Part shown: positions 35,038 to 44,474 of the stretch, piece by piece
How positions within the stretch are numbered: position 1 is the first letter of the stretch
Layout of the letters: every line of letters begins with the position of its first letter
Source of the DNA: Streptomyces californicus
GTDB taxonomy: Bacteria; Actinomycetota; Actinomycetes; Streptomycetales; Streptomycetaceae
Assembly: GCF_000717645.1 (NCBI RefSeq)
Contig: NZ_JNZZ01000022.1
Location: 1 to 64,000 of the forward strand
Direction of reading: 5' to 3'
DNA length: 64,000 bases
Position numbers and translations under genes: made by a program
The notes under the pieces: model-generated
Database searches by the model: none
Told to the model about the DNA's origin: nothing
Seen by the model: only the letters and a program-made list of their open reading frames with translations

Positions 35038-36783
35038 TCAGGGGCGTCCGGCGGCCCCGTCCGCGTGGATCCGCGTTCCGGGGCGCTGTGCCCGCCGGCC
35101 CTTCGCTTCGGCCCGGTCGTCCGCCTCTTCCTGCTCGGGGCCGGGTGCACCGCCTTCGGGTCCGGGGGAGCCGGGCTCCGTGTCCCCCGGTTCCGGCTCG
35201 TCGCGGTGAGCACGGCCCAGGGCGGTCAGTGCCGCGGTGAACAGTTCCCTCGGCCGAACGCCGCCGAACGCCGCCACCAGGTGGCCGTCCGGGCGGACCA
35301 GCAGCACGGTGTGGGCGGAGGCCCCCGGGTAACTCTCGGTGACCAGCAGCTCCGTCGCCCCCGGGAGCGCCCCCACCGCGTCCGTGAGACGGGGCATGAC
35401 GCCCGCCGTCCGCCAGTGCCGCCGGTCCCAGACGCCGGTCCCCGGCGCGACCAGGACCACCAGCACGTTGCCCCGCCCGAGCCGTTCCCGCAGCCGCGCC
35501 GTCGTCCCGTCCGGCGTCGTCACCGTCACATCGGTGACCGGCGCACCGGGGGGCGTACCGACGGCCGTGTGCGCCTCCGAGTGCGGCGGTGCGAGGGGCG
35601 AGTGGGAGTACGAGGGGGGCGCGCCCAGCGCTCCGCGGCCCAGATGACCGTCGACTACCAGCGTGTCGTGGCCGCGTGCCGCGCCCGGGACCAGGGTCCG
35701 CAGCCCGCCCCCGCCGCGCAGTATCGGCAGGGACTGGTCGGCGGCGCGCAGCCGCGCGGCGACCGCGGCCCGGCGCTCCGCCTGGTAGCTGTCGAGCAGT
35801 TGCTCGGCCGGGCCGTGGTGCCAGGCGTGGGCGAGCTTCCAGGCCAGGTTCTCCGCGTCCCGGACGCCCTCGTCCAGGCCCTGGGTGCCGAGCGCGCCCA
35901 GCAGGTGCGCCGCGTCCCCCGCGAGGAAGGCGCGCCGCTTGCGCCAGCGCCGGGCGAGCCGGTGGTGGAGCGTGTGGACGCCGGTGTCCAGCAGTTCGTA
36001 CGCCGGGGTCTCGCCGCACCAGCCGGCCAAGGTGTCGCGGACGCGGCTGATCAGGGCTTCGGGGGTGACCAGGTCGGCATCGGCCGGCAGCAGCCAGTCC
36101 AGCCGCCACACGCCGCCGGGCAACGGGCGCGCGGAGACCTCCGCGCCCGCGTTCCGCCAGGGCGGCTGCCGGTGCAGAACGGCCTCGCCCGGCCACGGGA
36201 GTTCGGCCCTGAGGGCGGCGACGGCGTGCCGCTCCACCGCCGTACGGCCGGGGAAGCGGATGTCGAGCAGCTTGCGGACGGTGGACCGGGCGCCGTCGCA
36301 GCCGACCAGATAGCTTCCGCGCCACCAGGTGGAGCCCGGCTCCCTGGTGTGGACCGTGATGCCGTCGCGGTCCTGCTCCAGCGTGTCGATCCGGCTCATC
36401 GGCACCAGCCTGATCAGCGGTTCCTTGTCGGCCGCCGCGCGCAGGGCCGCGCTCAGTTCGTGCTGGGGAAGGTGGAGGGGGGCGGGCAGCGGCGCGGCGT
36501 CCTCGCCGTGGGGGCCCCCGCTCAGCGGGACGTTCCGGACGAGCTGCTTCCGGCGCATCGAACGCCAGCCGGTCCAGCGCAGCCCGACCCGGTCCAGCTC
36601 CCGGCAGCCGAGCCGGCCCACCATGTCGGCGGTGTCCTCGCGCAGCACGACCGTACGGGCGGGACGCGGCTCCTGAGGGCCGGAGCCCTCGTCGAGGACC
36701 ACCGAGGGGACGCCCTGGGCGGCCAGGGCGAGCGACAGCGTCAGGCCGACGGGCCCGGCGCCGACGACGATCACCGGGTCCAC
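35038..36783 (-). CDS. FAD-dependent aromatic hydroxylase (PheA/TfdB family)
   Basis: The 581-aa product has the N-terminal dinucleotide fold VIVVGAGPVGLTLSLALA, a GCDGARSTVRKLL segment (DG motif) and FLAGDAAHLLGALGTQGLDEGVRDAENLAWKL (GD motif), the marks of p-hydroxybenzoate-hydroxylase-type monooxygenases. The substrate is unknown. The C-terminal ~60 residues are a Gly/Pro/Glu-rich tail. GTG 36783 is preferred: GGAGGG lies 8 bases upstream and it starts exactly at the fold. It lies downstream of gluD but is separated by a terminator. Confidence 0.85.
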   Translation of the reverse strand: MDPVIVVGAGPVGLTLSLALAAQGVPSVVLDEGSGPQEPRPARTVVLREDTADMVGRLGCRELDRVGLRWTGWRSMRRKQLVRNVPLSGGPHGEDAAPLPAPLHLPQHELSAALRAAADKEPLIRLVPMSRIDTLEQDRDGITVHTREPGSTWWRGSYLVGCDGARSTVRKLLDIRFPGRTAVERHAVAALRAELPWPGEAVLHRQPPWRNAGAEVSARPLPGGVWRLDWLLPADADLVTPEALISRVRDTLAGWCGETPAYELLDTGVHTLHHRLARRWRKRRAFLAGDAAHLLGALGTQGLDEGVRDAENLAWKLAHAWHHGPAEQLLDSYQAERRAAVAARLRAADQSLPILRGGGGLRTLVPGAARGHDTLVVDGHLGRGALGAPPSYSHSPLAPPHSEAHTAVGTPPGAPVTDVTVTTPDGTTARLRERLGRGNVLVVLVAPGTGVWDRRHWRTAGVMPRLTDAVGALPGATELLVTESYPGASAHTVLLVRPDGHLVAAFGGVRPRELFTAALTALGRAHRDEPEPGDTEPGSPGPEGGAPGPEQEEADDRAEAKGRRAQRPGTRIHADGAAGRP

Positions 36784-36889
36784 GGCGCGTACCCTCCGGC
36801 CTGTGCGGTCATGCGGAACATGGCGGAGGTAGCCGGGTGCGTGATCACAGAACGTATGCAACCCACTGGTGGTGTTTGCGTCAAGTGAC

Positions 36890-36919
36890 CGAGGCAGCGA
36901 CGCGTGCGCCGCTGCCTCG
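36890..36919 (-). terminator. terminator of the glu operon
   Basis: A perfect 10-bp stem (CGAGGCAGCG at 36890-36899 with 36910-36919) with a 10-base loop, 31 bases beyond the gluD stop. Confidence 0.7.
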
Positions 36920-36949
36920 AATGCTTCTGCCGGGAAGACCCCGACGGGG

Positions 36950-37891
36950 TCAGTTGCCCGTCCCGCCTGCCCCACCGGCACCGCCGTCGGTCCCGCCTGC
37001 GCCCCCTGCGCCCCCCGCGTCGACGCCGGGAAGGGCGTCCACGGTGGGGATGCTGGCGGTCTGTACGCCGGGCGCCACCTTGATGCCGGTCTTGGCGCGG
37101 CGGCCGCGCTTCTCGATCCACGTGGCCAGGGCCGAGAGCAGCAGACACATGGCGATGTAGATCGTGCCGATGACGGCGATCGTCGAGACGTACGGGTACT
37201 GGCCGTTCACCTGGGTGTTGGAGGCGATCAGACGCGCGGTCTGCAGCAGCTCCGGGTACAGGATGATGAAGCCGAGCGAGGTGTCCTTGAGGGTCACCAC
37301 GAGCTGGCTGATGATCGTCGGCAGCATCGACCGGACGGCCTGCGGCATCAGGACGGTCGTCATGACCTGCGTCTTGCTCATGCCGATCGCGTAGGCCGCC
37401 TCGCTCTGCCCCTTGGGCACCGAGTTGATGCCGGCGCGCAGCACCTCGGCCTGGACGCAGCCGTTGTAGACGGAGAGGCCCGCCGCCAGCGCCCACATCG
37501 AGTAGTCGGTGAGGAAGCCGACCCAGATCGCGTAGATGGTGATCAGCAGCGGCAGCGAGCGGAACAGTTCGATGAACGTGGTCGCCACCCAGCGGACCGG
37601 CTTGTGGTCCGAGAGCCGGCCGACCGCCAGGAGTACGCCGAGGACCAGCGAGCCGACCGCGGCCAGTCCGAACGCCTTGAGGGTCGCGAGGATCGCGTCG
37701 GCGATGTTCTGCCGGATGCCCGCGTAGTTGAAGATGTCCCACATCTCGGGGGCGAGGTGCCCCTTGTCCGCGAGCCGGACGATGCTGACGGCGATCAGCG
37801 CCACGATGGCGAGGCTGCCGACGACGGCGTAGATCCGGTTGCGGACGACGGCCTTGGGGCCCGGGGCGTCGTAAAGAACGCTGGCGCTCAT
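36950..37891 (-). CDS. gluD: glutamate ABC transporter permease GluD
   Basis: The 313-aa polar amino acid permease has five or so membrane helices and the EAA loop VPKGQSEAAYAIGMSKTQVMTTVLMPQA. With GluC it forms the membrane channel for glutamate uptake. The last ~40 residues are Gly/Ala-rich and not part of the family fold. ATG overlaps the gluC stop (ATGA). Confidence 0.93.
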   Translation of the reverse strand: MSASVLYDAPGPKAVVRNRIYAVVGSLAIVALIAVSIVRLADKGHLAPEMWDIFNYAGIRQNIADAILATLKAFGLAAVGSLVLGVLLAVGRLSDHKPVRWVATTFIELFRSLPLLITIYAIWVGFLTDYSMWALAAGLSVYNGCVQAEVLRAGINSVPKGQSEAAYAIGMSKTQVMTTVLMPQAVRSMLPTIISQLVVTLKDTSLGFIILYPELLQTARLIASNTQVNGQYPYVSTIAVIGTIYIAMCLLLSALATWIEKRGRRAKTGIKVAPGVQTASIPTVDALPGVDAGGAGGAGGTDGGAGGAGGTGN

Positions 37892-38535
37892 CGGGCGACC
37901 TCCATGCGACGCTCCAGCAGCCGGAAGAGGCCGCTGATGGTAAAGGTGATGATCAGATAGCCGATGGCCACCCAGATGAAGACGGGCACGATGTCGTAGC
38001 CCTTGTCGCTCATCAGCTTCTGCCAGCCGAACAGTTCGGCGTTGCTGAAGGCGCCGGCGATCGCGGAGTTCTTCGTCAGCGCGATGAAGATGCTGCTCAG
38101 CGGCGGGACCACCGTCCGCGTCGCCTGGGGGAGCACGACGAGCTGCAGAGTCTGGGCGAACGTCATGCCGATCGAGCGCGCGGCCTCGGCCTGCCCCAGC
38201 GGCACGGTGTTGATGCCGGAGCGGACCGCCTCGCAGACGAACGAGGAGGTGTAGAAACCGAGGGCCAGGGAGCCGAGGACGAACGGGCTCATCCCCGGGA
38301 AGAGGATCTCCGGCACCACGAAGAAGAAGATCAGGAAGAGCAGCGTCAGCGGGGTGTTGCGCATCAGCGTCACCCACGCGGTGCCGAAGTACCGCAGCGG
38401 CGGCACCGGCGAGACGCGGAACCCGGCGACGGCCACACCGAGCACCAGGGCGATGAGCGAGCTGACGGCGGTGATCGACACGGTTCCTATGAAGCCGTCG
38501 CGGAACGCTGGGAAGTTGTCGAGCAGTACGTTCAT
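37888..38535 (-). CDS. gluC: glutamate ABC transporter permease GluC
   Basis: The 215-aa permease has five hydrophobic helices and the EAA loop VPLGQAEAARSIGMTFAQTLQLVVLPQA. It is paired with gluD by a 4-base overlap. ATG 38535; GGAG is found upstream on this strand. Confidence 0.93.
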   Translation of the reverse strand: MNVLLDNFPAFRDGFIGTVSITAVSSLIALVLGVAVAGFRVSPVPPLRYFGTAWVTLMRNTPLTLLFLIFFFVVPEILFPGMSPFVLGSLALGFYTSSFVCEAVRSGINTVPLGQAEAARSIGMTFAQTLQLVVLPQATRTVVPPLSSIFIALTKNSAIAGAFSNAELFGWQKLMSDKGYDIVPVFIWVAIGYLIITFTISGLFRLLERRMEVAR

Positions 38536-38585
38536 GAGGTCTCCGCGTCGGCGGTCATCGGCATCGGGGCAGGGGAAGCAGCGCC

Positions 38586-38633
38586 CCGTACGCCCGCCGT
38601 CCCGGTAAGGGACGGGACGGCGGTGGCGTACGG
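38586..38633 (-). promoter_or_regulatory. large stem-loop between gluB and gluC
   Basis: 38586-38604 pairs with 38613-38633 (19 bp with a 2-base bulge) around an 8-base loop, in the 214-base gluB-gluC gap. No T-run follows. In ABC operons such hairpins often protect the binding-protein message from decay and lower expression of the permease genes. Confidence 0.7.
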
Positions 38634-38749
38634 AACGCCGGGGTCACTCGCGGGGCTTCGTGACGGGATTCCGGAGCGCTGGCGTTCGGTGAACGCGGGA
38701 GCGACCGGCATCACCCGGCGCCCGGAGGTACCGGGCGCCAGGGGGAGCG

Positions 38750-39673
38750 TCAGTAGCGCTCGATGGCCGGCGGCTCGACGTAGTCCGAACCGGACAGGCC
38801 CAGCGTGGCCTCGTAGATCTTCTTGTAGGTGCCGTCCTTGACGCGCTCCTCCAGCGACTTGCTGATGGCCTCGCGCAGCACCTTGTCGTCCTTGTTCAGA
38901 CCGATGCCGTAGGGCTCCTCGGTGAACGGCTTGCCGACGACCTGGAGCTTGCCGGAGTTGGCGGCCGCGTAACCCTTGAGGATCGAGTCGTCCGTGGTGA
39001 CGGCGTCGATCTGCTTGGTGAGCAGCTGCTGCACGCAGTCGGAGTACTTGGCCAGCTCGACGACGCTCGCGCCGTACTCGGGCTTCTTGATCTCCTGGAG
39101 CGGGGTCGAGCCGACGATCGAGCAGACCTTCTTGCCCTTCACCGAGTCCTTGCCGGTGATGGAGCTGTCGTCCTTGCGCACCAGGAGGTCCGCGCCGGCC
39201 TTGTAGTACGGACCCGCGAAGCCGACCTGCTTCTTGCGCTCGTCGTTGATCGTGTAGGTGCCGACGTAGTAGTCGACCTGGCCCTTGGAGATGGCCGTCT
39301 CACGGACGCCGGAGTCGACGGTCTTCCACTCGATCTGCTTGTCCGAGAAACCGAGGTCGGCCGCGACCATCTTGGCGATCTCGATGTCGAAGCCCGAGCG
39401 CTCCTTGGTCGACTGGTCCTCGAAGCCGAGGTACGGCTGGTCGGCCTTGGCGCCGAGGATCAGCTTGCCGCGCTCCTTGGCCTTCTTGAAGACCGGGGAG
39501 TCGAGGGAGACGTCCTTGGCCACGGTGTACGTGGGCAGCGCGGGGGCCTCGGAGGAACCCGGCTTCGTGCCGCCCGGCTTGTCACCGGCGGAGCCCTCCT
39601 TGCCACCGCACGCGGTCGCGGTCAGGGCGAGGACGGCGATCGCCGCGAGGGCGGCGGACTTACGGAGCTTCAT
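38750..39673 (-). CDS. gluB: glutamate-binding lipoprotein GluB
   Basis: The 307-aa periplasmic-type binding protein has an N-terminal signal MKLRKSAALAAIAVLALTATAC with lipobox Cys, a Gly/Lys/Pro-rich linker, then the SBP_bac_3 fold (KLILGAKADQPYLGFEDQ, GFDIEIAKMVAADLGF). It delivers glutamate to GluCD. ATG 39673; 33 bases from the gluA stop. Confidence 0.93.
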   Translation of the reverse strand: MKLRKSAALAAIAVLALTATACGGKEGSAGDKPGGTKPGSSEAPALPTYTVAKDVSLDSPVFKKAKERGKLILGAKADQPYLGFEDQSTKERSGFDIEIAKMVAADLGFSDKQIEWKTVDSGVRETAISKGQVDYYVGTYTINDERKKQVGFAGPYYKAGADLLVRKDDSSITGKDSVKGKKVCSIVGSTPLQEIKKPEYGASVVELAKYSDCVQQLLTKQIDAVTTDDSILKGYAAANSGKLQVVGKPFTEEPYGIGLNKDDKVLREAISKSLEERVKDGTYKKIYEATLGLSGSDYVEPPAIERY

Positions 39674-39706
39674 GTGAACAGTCCTTGAGTTCGTAGGTCG
39701 TTGTCG

Positions 39707-40492
39707 TCAGTGGTGCAGGATCTTCGACAGGAAGTCCTTGGCCCGGTCGCTGCGCGGGTTGCTGAAGAACTGGTCGGGCGTGGCCTCTTCGACGATCTTT
39801 CCGTCGGCCATGAACACGACGCGGTTGGCGGCGGAACGGGCGAAGCCCATCTCGTGGGTGACGACGATCATCGTCATCCCGTCCCGGGCCAGCTGCTGCA
39901 TGACTTCCAGGACCTCGTTGATCATCTCCGGGTCGAGAGCCGACGTGGGCTCGTCGAAGAGCATGACCTTGGGGTCCATCGCCAACGCACGGGCGATCGC
40001 GACGCGTTGCTGCTGACCGCCGGAGAGCTGCGCGGGGTACTTGTCGGCCTGGACGCCGACGCCCACCCGGTCGAGCAGGGTCCGGGCCTTCTCCTCCGCG
40101 GCCTTCTTGTCGGCCTTGCGGACCTTGATCTGGCCCAGCATCACGTTCTCCAGCACCGTCTTGTGTGCGAAGAGATTGAACGACTGGAAGACCATGCCCA
40201 CGTCGGCACGCAGCCTGGCGAGCTCCTTGCCCTCCTGGGGAAGGGGCTTGCCGTCGATCGAGATCGCTCCCGAGTCGACCGTCTCCAAGCGGTTGATCGT
40301 GCGGCACAGCGTGGACTTGCCGGACCCGGAGGGCCCGATGACGACCACGACCTCGCCACGGGCGATGGTCAGGTCGATGTCCTGGAGCACATGCAGCGCG
40401 CCGAAGTGCTTGTTGACGTTGCTCAGTACGACCAGGTCGTTCGCCTCGGGCGCGGCATCCTCGGCGGCCTTGGTCACTGAAACTCCGCTCAT
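39707..40492 (-). CDS. gluA: glutamate ABC transporter ATP-binding protein GluA
   Basis: The 261-aa ATPase has Walker [10 protein letters not shown], signature LSGGQQQR, Walker [13 protein letters not shown] and a switch His (VTHEMGF). It energises GluCD. The start MSGVSVTK was chosen over a long upstream extension to 40804, which runs through the control region and is not family-like. It is the first gene of gluABCD and divergent from gluR. Confidence 0.93.
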   Translation of the reverse strand: MSGVSVTKAAEDAAPEANDLVVLSNVNKHFGALHVLQDIDLTIARGEVVVVIGPSGSGKSTLCRTINRLETVDSGAISIDGKPLPQEGKELARLRADVGMVFQSFNLFAHKTVLENVMLGQIKVRKADKKAAEEKARTLLDRVGVGVQADKYPAQLSGGQQQRVAIARALAMDPKVMLFDEPTSALDPEMINEVLEVMQQLARDGMTMIVVTHEMGFARSAANRVVFMADGKIVEEATPDQFFSNPRSDRAKDFLSKILHH

Positions 40493-40530
40493 CGGCTTTT
40501 TGCTCCGTCCTCCTCGGTTGAACAAGGACA

Positions 40531-40560
40531 GTAATGACGCAGTGCGATCAACGTCATTAC
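40531..40560. promoter_or_regulatory. perfect 9-bp inverted repeat, probable operator in the gluA-gluR region
   Basis: GTAATGACG (40531-40539) is repeated inverted as CGTCATTAC (40552-40560) with 12 bases between, about 40 bases before gluA. In S. coelicolor GluR binds the gluR-gluA region; this is the best candidate here for its site, though I have not matched it to the published sequence. The rest of the 428-base gap to gluR shows no gene; TTGACT-like bases occur near 40686 on the plus strand. Confidence 0.65.
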
Positions 40561-40920
40561 ATCTGAGCGGAAATTGAGCATAACGATCCGGCGGCAACCG
40601 GACACTCCGTGTGAACGGGACGTCGCACCCCGCTCCGGAGGCGTACCGGGTGCATAACGGAAACCCTGCTGTGACCGGCGGGGTCTTGACTGGTGGGCCG
40701 CTCATCGGCGTGGATGCCTTGAGCGGGGAGAGATGAAGCGGCGCCGAACGGAACAAGCCATCGACGTACGGGCTCGTGAAAGGCGGGTTAATGTCGGGCT
40801 TCACCCGGTGACGCGGTGCGATGGTGACGCGGTGCGACCGCGTTCCGGGCCGCCGCGCGGACGCGGTGAACGAACCCCGGCGCCGTACGGCCCCGGGAGA
40901 CCGGGAGAGGAGGGAGGGCC

Positions 40921-41613
40921 ATGAGACTGCTGCTCGTCGAGGACGACGACCACGTCGCTGCCGCTCTGTCCGCCGTGCTCGCCCGGCACGGATTCCAGGT
41001 CGTCCACGCCCGCAACGGCGAGGAGGCCCTGCGCGCGCTGCTGCCCGCCGACAAGGAGCCCTTCGGCGTGATCCTCCTCGACCTCGGCCTGCCCGATCAG
41101 GACGGCTACGAGGTGTGCGGGAAGATCCGCAAGCGGACCGCGACCCCCGTCATCATGGTCACCGCCCGCGCCGACGTGCGCTCGCGCATCCACGGGCTCA
41201 ACCTCGGCGCCGACGACTACGTCACCAAGCCGTACGACACCGGCGAACTGCTCGCCCGTATCCACGCGGTCGCCCGGCGCACCACCAGCGGCGAGGACAC
41301 CGCGCCGACCCCCGTCGCCGCCCTGCGCCTCGGCCCGGTCGCCATCGAACTGCCGACCCGCCGCGTCAGCGTCGACGGCGAGGAGGTGCAGCTCACCCGC
41401 AAGGAGTTCGACCTGCTCGCCCTCCTCGCGCAGCGCCCCGGCGTGGTCTTCCGCCGCGAACAGATCATCAGCGAGGTCTGGCGCACCAGTTGGGAGGGGA
41501 CCGGGCGCACCCTGGAGGTCCACGTCGCCTCCCTGCGCTCCAAGCTGCGGCTGCCCGCCCTCATCGAGACCGTGCGGGGCGTCGGCTACCGGCTCGTCGC
41601 GCCGTCCGCGTAA
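40921..41613 (+). CDS. gluR: two-component response regulator GluR (OmpR family)
   Basis: The 230-aa regulator has a receiver with Asp54 ([13 protein letters not shown]) and [14 protein letters not shown], then an OmpR-type winged helix ([32 protein letters not shown]). In S. coelicolor GluR-GluK senses glutamate and controls gluABCD. ATG 40921 follows GAGAGGAGGGAGGG. gluK follows 18 bases later. Confidence 0.92.
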   Translation: MRLLLVEDDDHVAAALSAVLARHGFQVVHARNGEEALRALLPADKEPFGVILLDLGLPDQDGYEVCGKIRKRTATPVIMVTARADVRSRIHGLNLGADDYVTKPYDTGELLARIHAVARRTTSGEDTAPTPVAALRLGPVAIELPTRRVSVDGEEVQLTRKEFDLLALLAQRPGVVFRREQIISEVWRTSWEGTGRTLEVHVASLRSKLRLPALIETVRGVGYRLVAPSA

Positions 41614-41631
41614 CCGGCGGTACGTCTCCCG

Positions 41632-43029
41632 GTGCGCTCCCGTCTCCTCCCGCTGCTCATCGTCCTGATGGCCGCCGTCCTGCTCACCCTCGGCCTCCCG
41701 CTGGCGGTGAGCGTGGCGGCGGCCGAACAGCAGCGCCTGGTGATCGACCGGATCGACGACACCGCGCGGTTCGCCGGCCTGGCGCAGGCCATCACCGACA
41801 CCTCCCCGGACAGCGAGGAGCGCCGCCGCACCCTCCAGACCGACCTGGAGGTCTACGCCTCCGTGTACGGCATCCGGGCCGGCGTCTTCTTCCGCGACGA
41901 CCGGGCCCTGGCCAAGGCCCCCGGCTCCTGGTCCCTGCCCGCCGAGGGGGAGGGGCGCACGGCGTTCGCCGAAGCGCTGCTCGGCCGCCGCTCGCACGAT
42001 CCGCCGCAGGTCTGGCCCTGGCGCGACGGGCGCGTCGTCGTCGCCTCGCCCGTGGTGCGCGACGGCGACGTGGTCGCCGTGGTCGTCATCGACTCGCCCA
42101 CCGGCGAGATGCGCTCGCGCATCCTGCGGAACTGGCTCTACATCGCCCTCGGCGAGGCGCTGGCCCTGCTGGTGGCCGTCGGCGCGGCCGTCCGCCTCAC
42201 CGGCTGGGTCCTGCTCCCCGTACGCACCCTGGACGCGGCCACCCACGACATCGCGGGCGGCCGGATGCGCTCCAGGGTCGCCGCGTCGGCCGGGCCGCCG
42301 GAGCTGAGACGCCTGGCGCGCTCCTTCAACGAGATGGCGGACAACGTCGAGGACGTGCTGGAGCAGCAGCGCGCCTTCGTCGCGGACGCCTCGCACCAAC
42401 TGCGCAACCCGCTCGCCGCCCTGCTGCTGCGCATCGAGCTGCTCGCCCTGGAGCTGCCCGAGGGCAGAGAGGAGATCGCCGCCGTCCGCACCGAGGGCAA
42501 ACGGCTGGCCCGGGTCCTCGACGACCTCCTCGACCTCGCGCTGGCCGAGCACGCCGAGGCCGATCTCCAGCTGATCGACATCGTCCCGCTCACCGCCGAA
42601 CGGGTCGCCTCCTGGCGGCCGATGGCGGAGCGGGAGGGCGTGCGGCTCACCGTCGAGGGGGCCCCGGCGGCCACCGCGTGGGCCGACCCGATCGCGCTCT
42701 CCAGCGCCTTGGACGCCGTCATCGACAACGCCGTGAAGTTCACCCCGGCCGGCGAGGACGTGACGGTCACCGTCACCGCCGGGGCCACCGAGGCGACCGT
42801 CGTCGTCGTCGACCGGGGCCCCGGTCTCACCGAGGCCGAGCTGGAGCGGGTCGGCGACCGCTTCTGGCGCAGCACCCGCCACCAGAACGTCAGCGGATCG
42901 GGTCTCGGCCTCTCCATCTCGCGGGTGCTGCTCGCGGCGGGCGGGGGCTCGATCGCGTACGAGCACCACGAACCGCACGGACTGCGGGTGACGCTCTCGG
43001 TCCCCCGCGACCTGCCGGGCCCGTCCTGA
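41632..43029 (+). CDS. gluK: sensor histidine kinase GluK
   Basis: The 465-aa kinase has two membrane helices (about 5-25 and 165-190) flanking an extracytoplasmic sensor of about 140 residues, HAMP, HisKA with ASHQLRNPL (His255) and HATPase (DRGPGLTE, GLGLSIS). It reads external glutamate in S. coelicolor. GTG 41632, 18 bases after gluR, so they form an operon. Confidence 0.92.
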   Translation: MRSRLLPLLIVLMAAVLLTLGLPLAVSVAAAEQQRLVIDRIDDTARFAGLAQAITDTSPDSEERRRTLQTDLEVYASVYGIRAGVFFRDDRALAKAPGSWSLPAEGEGRTAFAEALLGRRSHDPPQVWPWRDGRVVVASPVVRDGDVVAVVVIDSPTGEMRSRILRNWLYIALGEALALLVAVGAAVRLTGWVLLPVRTLDAATHDIAGGRMRSRVAASAGPPELRRLARSFNEMADNVEDVLEQQRAFVADASHQLRNPLAALLLRIELLALELPEGREEIAAVRTEGKRLARVLDDLLDLALAEHAEADLQLIDIVPLTAERVASWRPMAEREGVRLTVEGAPAATAWADPIALSSALDAVIDNAVKFTPAGEDVTVTVTAGATEATVVVVDRGPGLTEAELERVGDRFWRSTRHQNVSGSGLGLSISRVLLAAGGGSIAYEHHEPHGLRVTLSVPRDLPGPS

Positions 43030-43064
43030 GCCGAGCGGGCCGTCCCCACCCGGGCGAGCGGGTC

Positions 43065-43118
43065 GGGCCGTCCTCAGCCGGGCGGGCGGGTTGGGCCGTC
43101 CTCAGCCGGGCGGGCGGG
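43065..43118. repeat. two tandem 26-bp repeats (period 28)
   Basis: The bases at 43065-43090 are repeated exactly at 43093-43118 (GGGCCGTCCTCAGCC then GGGCGGGCGGG). A partial, less similar copy precedes them near 43031. They lie in the 206-base gap between gluK and the convergent TAXI gene, which has no other gene. An ACGGCGTC motif is also repeated near 43150. Confidence 0.65.
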
Positions 43119-43235
43119 CCGGCGTTCAGGACCGGCGGGAGACCCGGCCGTCACGGCGTCACGGCGTCACGGAGCGGCGGACCGCCCCGGGGTCCTCACC
43201 GCTCGCCGCCCCGGCCGTCCTCCACCGGCCGCCCG

Positions 43236-44237
43236 TCACGGCTTCACCGAGCGGTAGTAGTCCTTGGCCCCGTCGTGCACGTCCAGCGGGTCCGTGTAGA
43301 TCGCCGTCCGCAGGTCCACCAACTGCGCCGCGTGGACCTCGCGGCCGATCCGGTCCCGGCTGTTGATCACCGTCCTGGTGAACGCCTCCGTCACGGCCGC
43401 GTCCGTTCGGTCCGTCGTGACGAGCAGGTTGGCCACGGCGACCGTCGGCACCGCCTGCCCCTGCTGGGCCTCCGGGTAGGCGTCGGCGGGCATCATGGCC
43501 GACCGGTAGAACCGGGTGGGGCCGGTCGCCGACTGCAGCTTCGCGACCAGTTCGGCCTCCATCGGGACCAACCGGACCTCGAAGCTCCGCGACAGCTCCT
43601 GCACGGCCGCCGTGGGCAGGCCGCCCGACCAGAAGAAGGCGTCGAGCCGGCCGTGGGTCAGCCGGACCGGCATGGTGTCGATGCCCACCGGCACCGGAGT
43701 GATGTCGCCGGCCGGGTCGAGCCCCGCCGCCGCCAGCAGCCGGTCCGCCACCAGCCGGACCCCGGAGCCCTCCTGCCCGACGCCGACCCGCTTGCCCCGC
43801 AGGTCGGACACCGTACGGACGTCGGAGTCGCGGGGGACGACGAGCTGCACGTAGTCGTCGTACAGCCGGACGCAGCCGCGCAGCCGCTGGGCCCCGGGCC
43901 GCCCGTCGCGCAGGTACGTGGCCACGGCGTCGGCGGTGGCGATGGTGAAGTCCGCCTCGCCGGTCGCCACCCGGGCCAGGTTCTGCTGCGAGCCCTCACT
44001 GGTCCGCAGCTGTATGGCCACCTCCGGCATGTCCTTGGCGAGCGCGCCCTCCAACCGTTCCCCGTACCGCTGGTAGACCCCGCTGGGCACCCCGGTGGAG
44101 AAGGTGAGGGAACCGTTCGGCGCGCCCTCGTCCCGGGCGGGCCACAACCACCAGGCGAGCAGCCCGAGCACGACCGCGAGGACGGTGCCCGCCCGCAGGG
44201 CACGGCGGCGGTCGAATCGGGACAGAGCGCTGAGCAT
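43236..44237 (-). CDS. TAXI-family TRAP-type substrate-binding protein
   Basis: The 333-aa product has an N-terminal signal or anchor helix (GTVLAVVLGLLAWWLWP), then the TAXI fold: LTFSTGVPSGVYQRYGERL, TSEGSQQNLARVATGEADFTIATADA, and GKRVGVGQEGSGVRLVADRLL. Such proteins normally serve a TRAP transporter, and some bind glutamate or glutamine. No DctQ/DctM-type membrane gene is found nearby. It lies convergent to gluK. ATG at 44237. Confidence 0.85.
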   Translation of the reverse strand: MLSALSRFDRRRALRAGTVLAVVLGLLAWWLWPARDEGAPNGSLTFSTGVPSGVYQRYGERLEGALAKDMPEVAIQLRTSEGSQQNLARVATGEADFTIATADAVATYLRDGRPGAQRLRGCVRLYDDYVQLVVPRDSDVRTVSDLRGKRVGVGQEGSGVRLVADRLLAAAGLDPAGDITPVPVGIDTMPVRLTHGRLDAFFWSGGLPTAAVQELSRSFEVRLVPMEAELVAKLQSATGPTRFYRSAMMPADAYPEAQQGQAVPTVAVANLLVTTDRTDAAVTEAFTRTVINSRDRIGREVHAAQLVDLRTAIYTDPLDVHDGAKDYYRSVKP

Positions 44238-44474
44238 GCGCGCGATCCTGCCAGCTCACCGGCCCCCTGACCAGGCTTCCCCGTGAGGTCCGGCCCACAG
44301 CGACCGGAGCCGGAGCGGCCGTCGAGCAGGCCGGCGGAAGGGACGGGAGAGGGCCGGTGGAGGAGACGGGAGGGGGCCGGCGCGGAGGGCGGGAGGAGGT
44401 CAGCGGGAGGGACAGCGGGAGGCCGCTGCCGGGGACGGGCGGGGCGCCGCGCGGCAACCGCCTACCCTTGTCCC

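Noticed and set aside
39704..39720. GTCGTCAGTGGTGCAGGAT near the gluA stop as another damage promoter
   Set aside because: It points into the 3' end of gluA on the wrong strand, lacks a proper TTGTCAGTG block, and has no gene behind it.
39707..40804. A gluA start at 40804
   Set aside because: The added ~100 residues run through the gluA-gluR control region, including the inverted repeat, and are not part of the ABC ATPase fold.
44290..44460. Purine-rich tract upstream of miaB
   Set aside because: GGGAGG-like runs look like many ribosome binding sites, but no conserved frame follows; treated as compositional bias.
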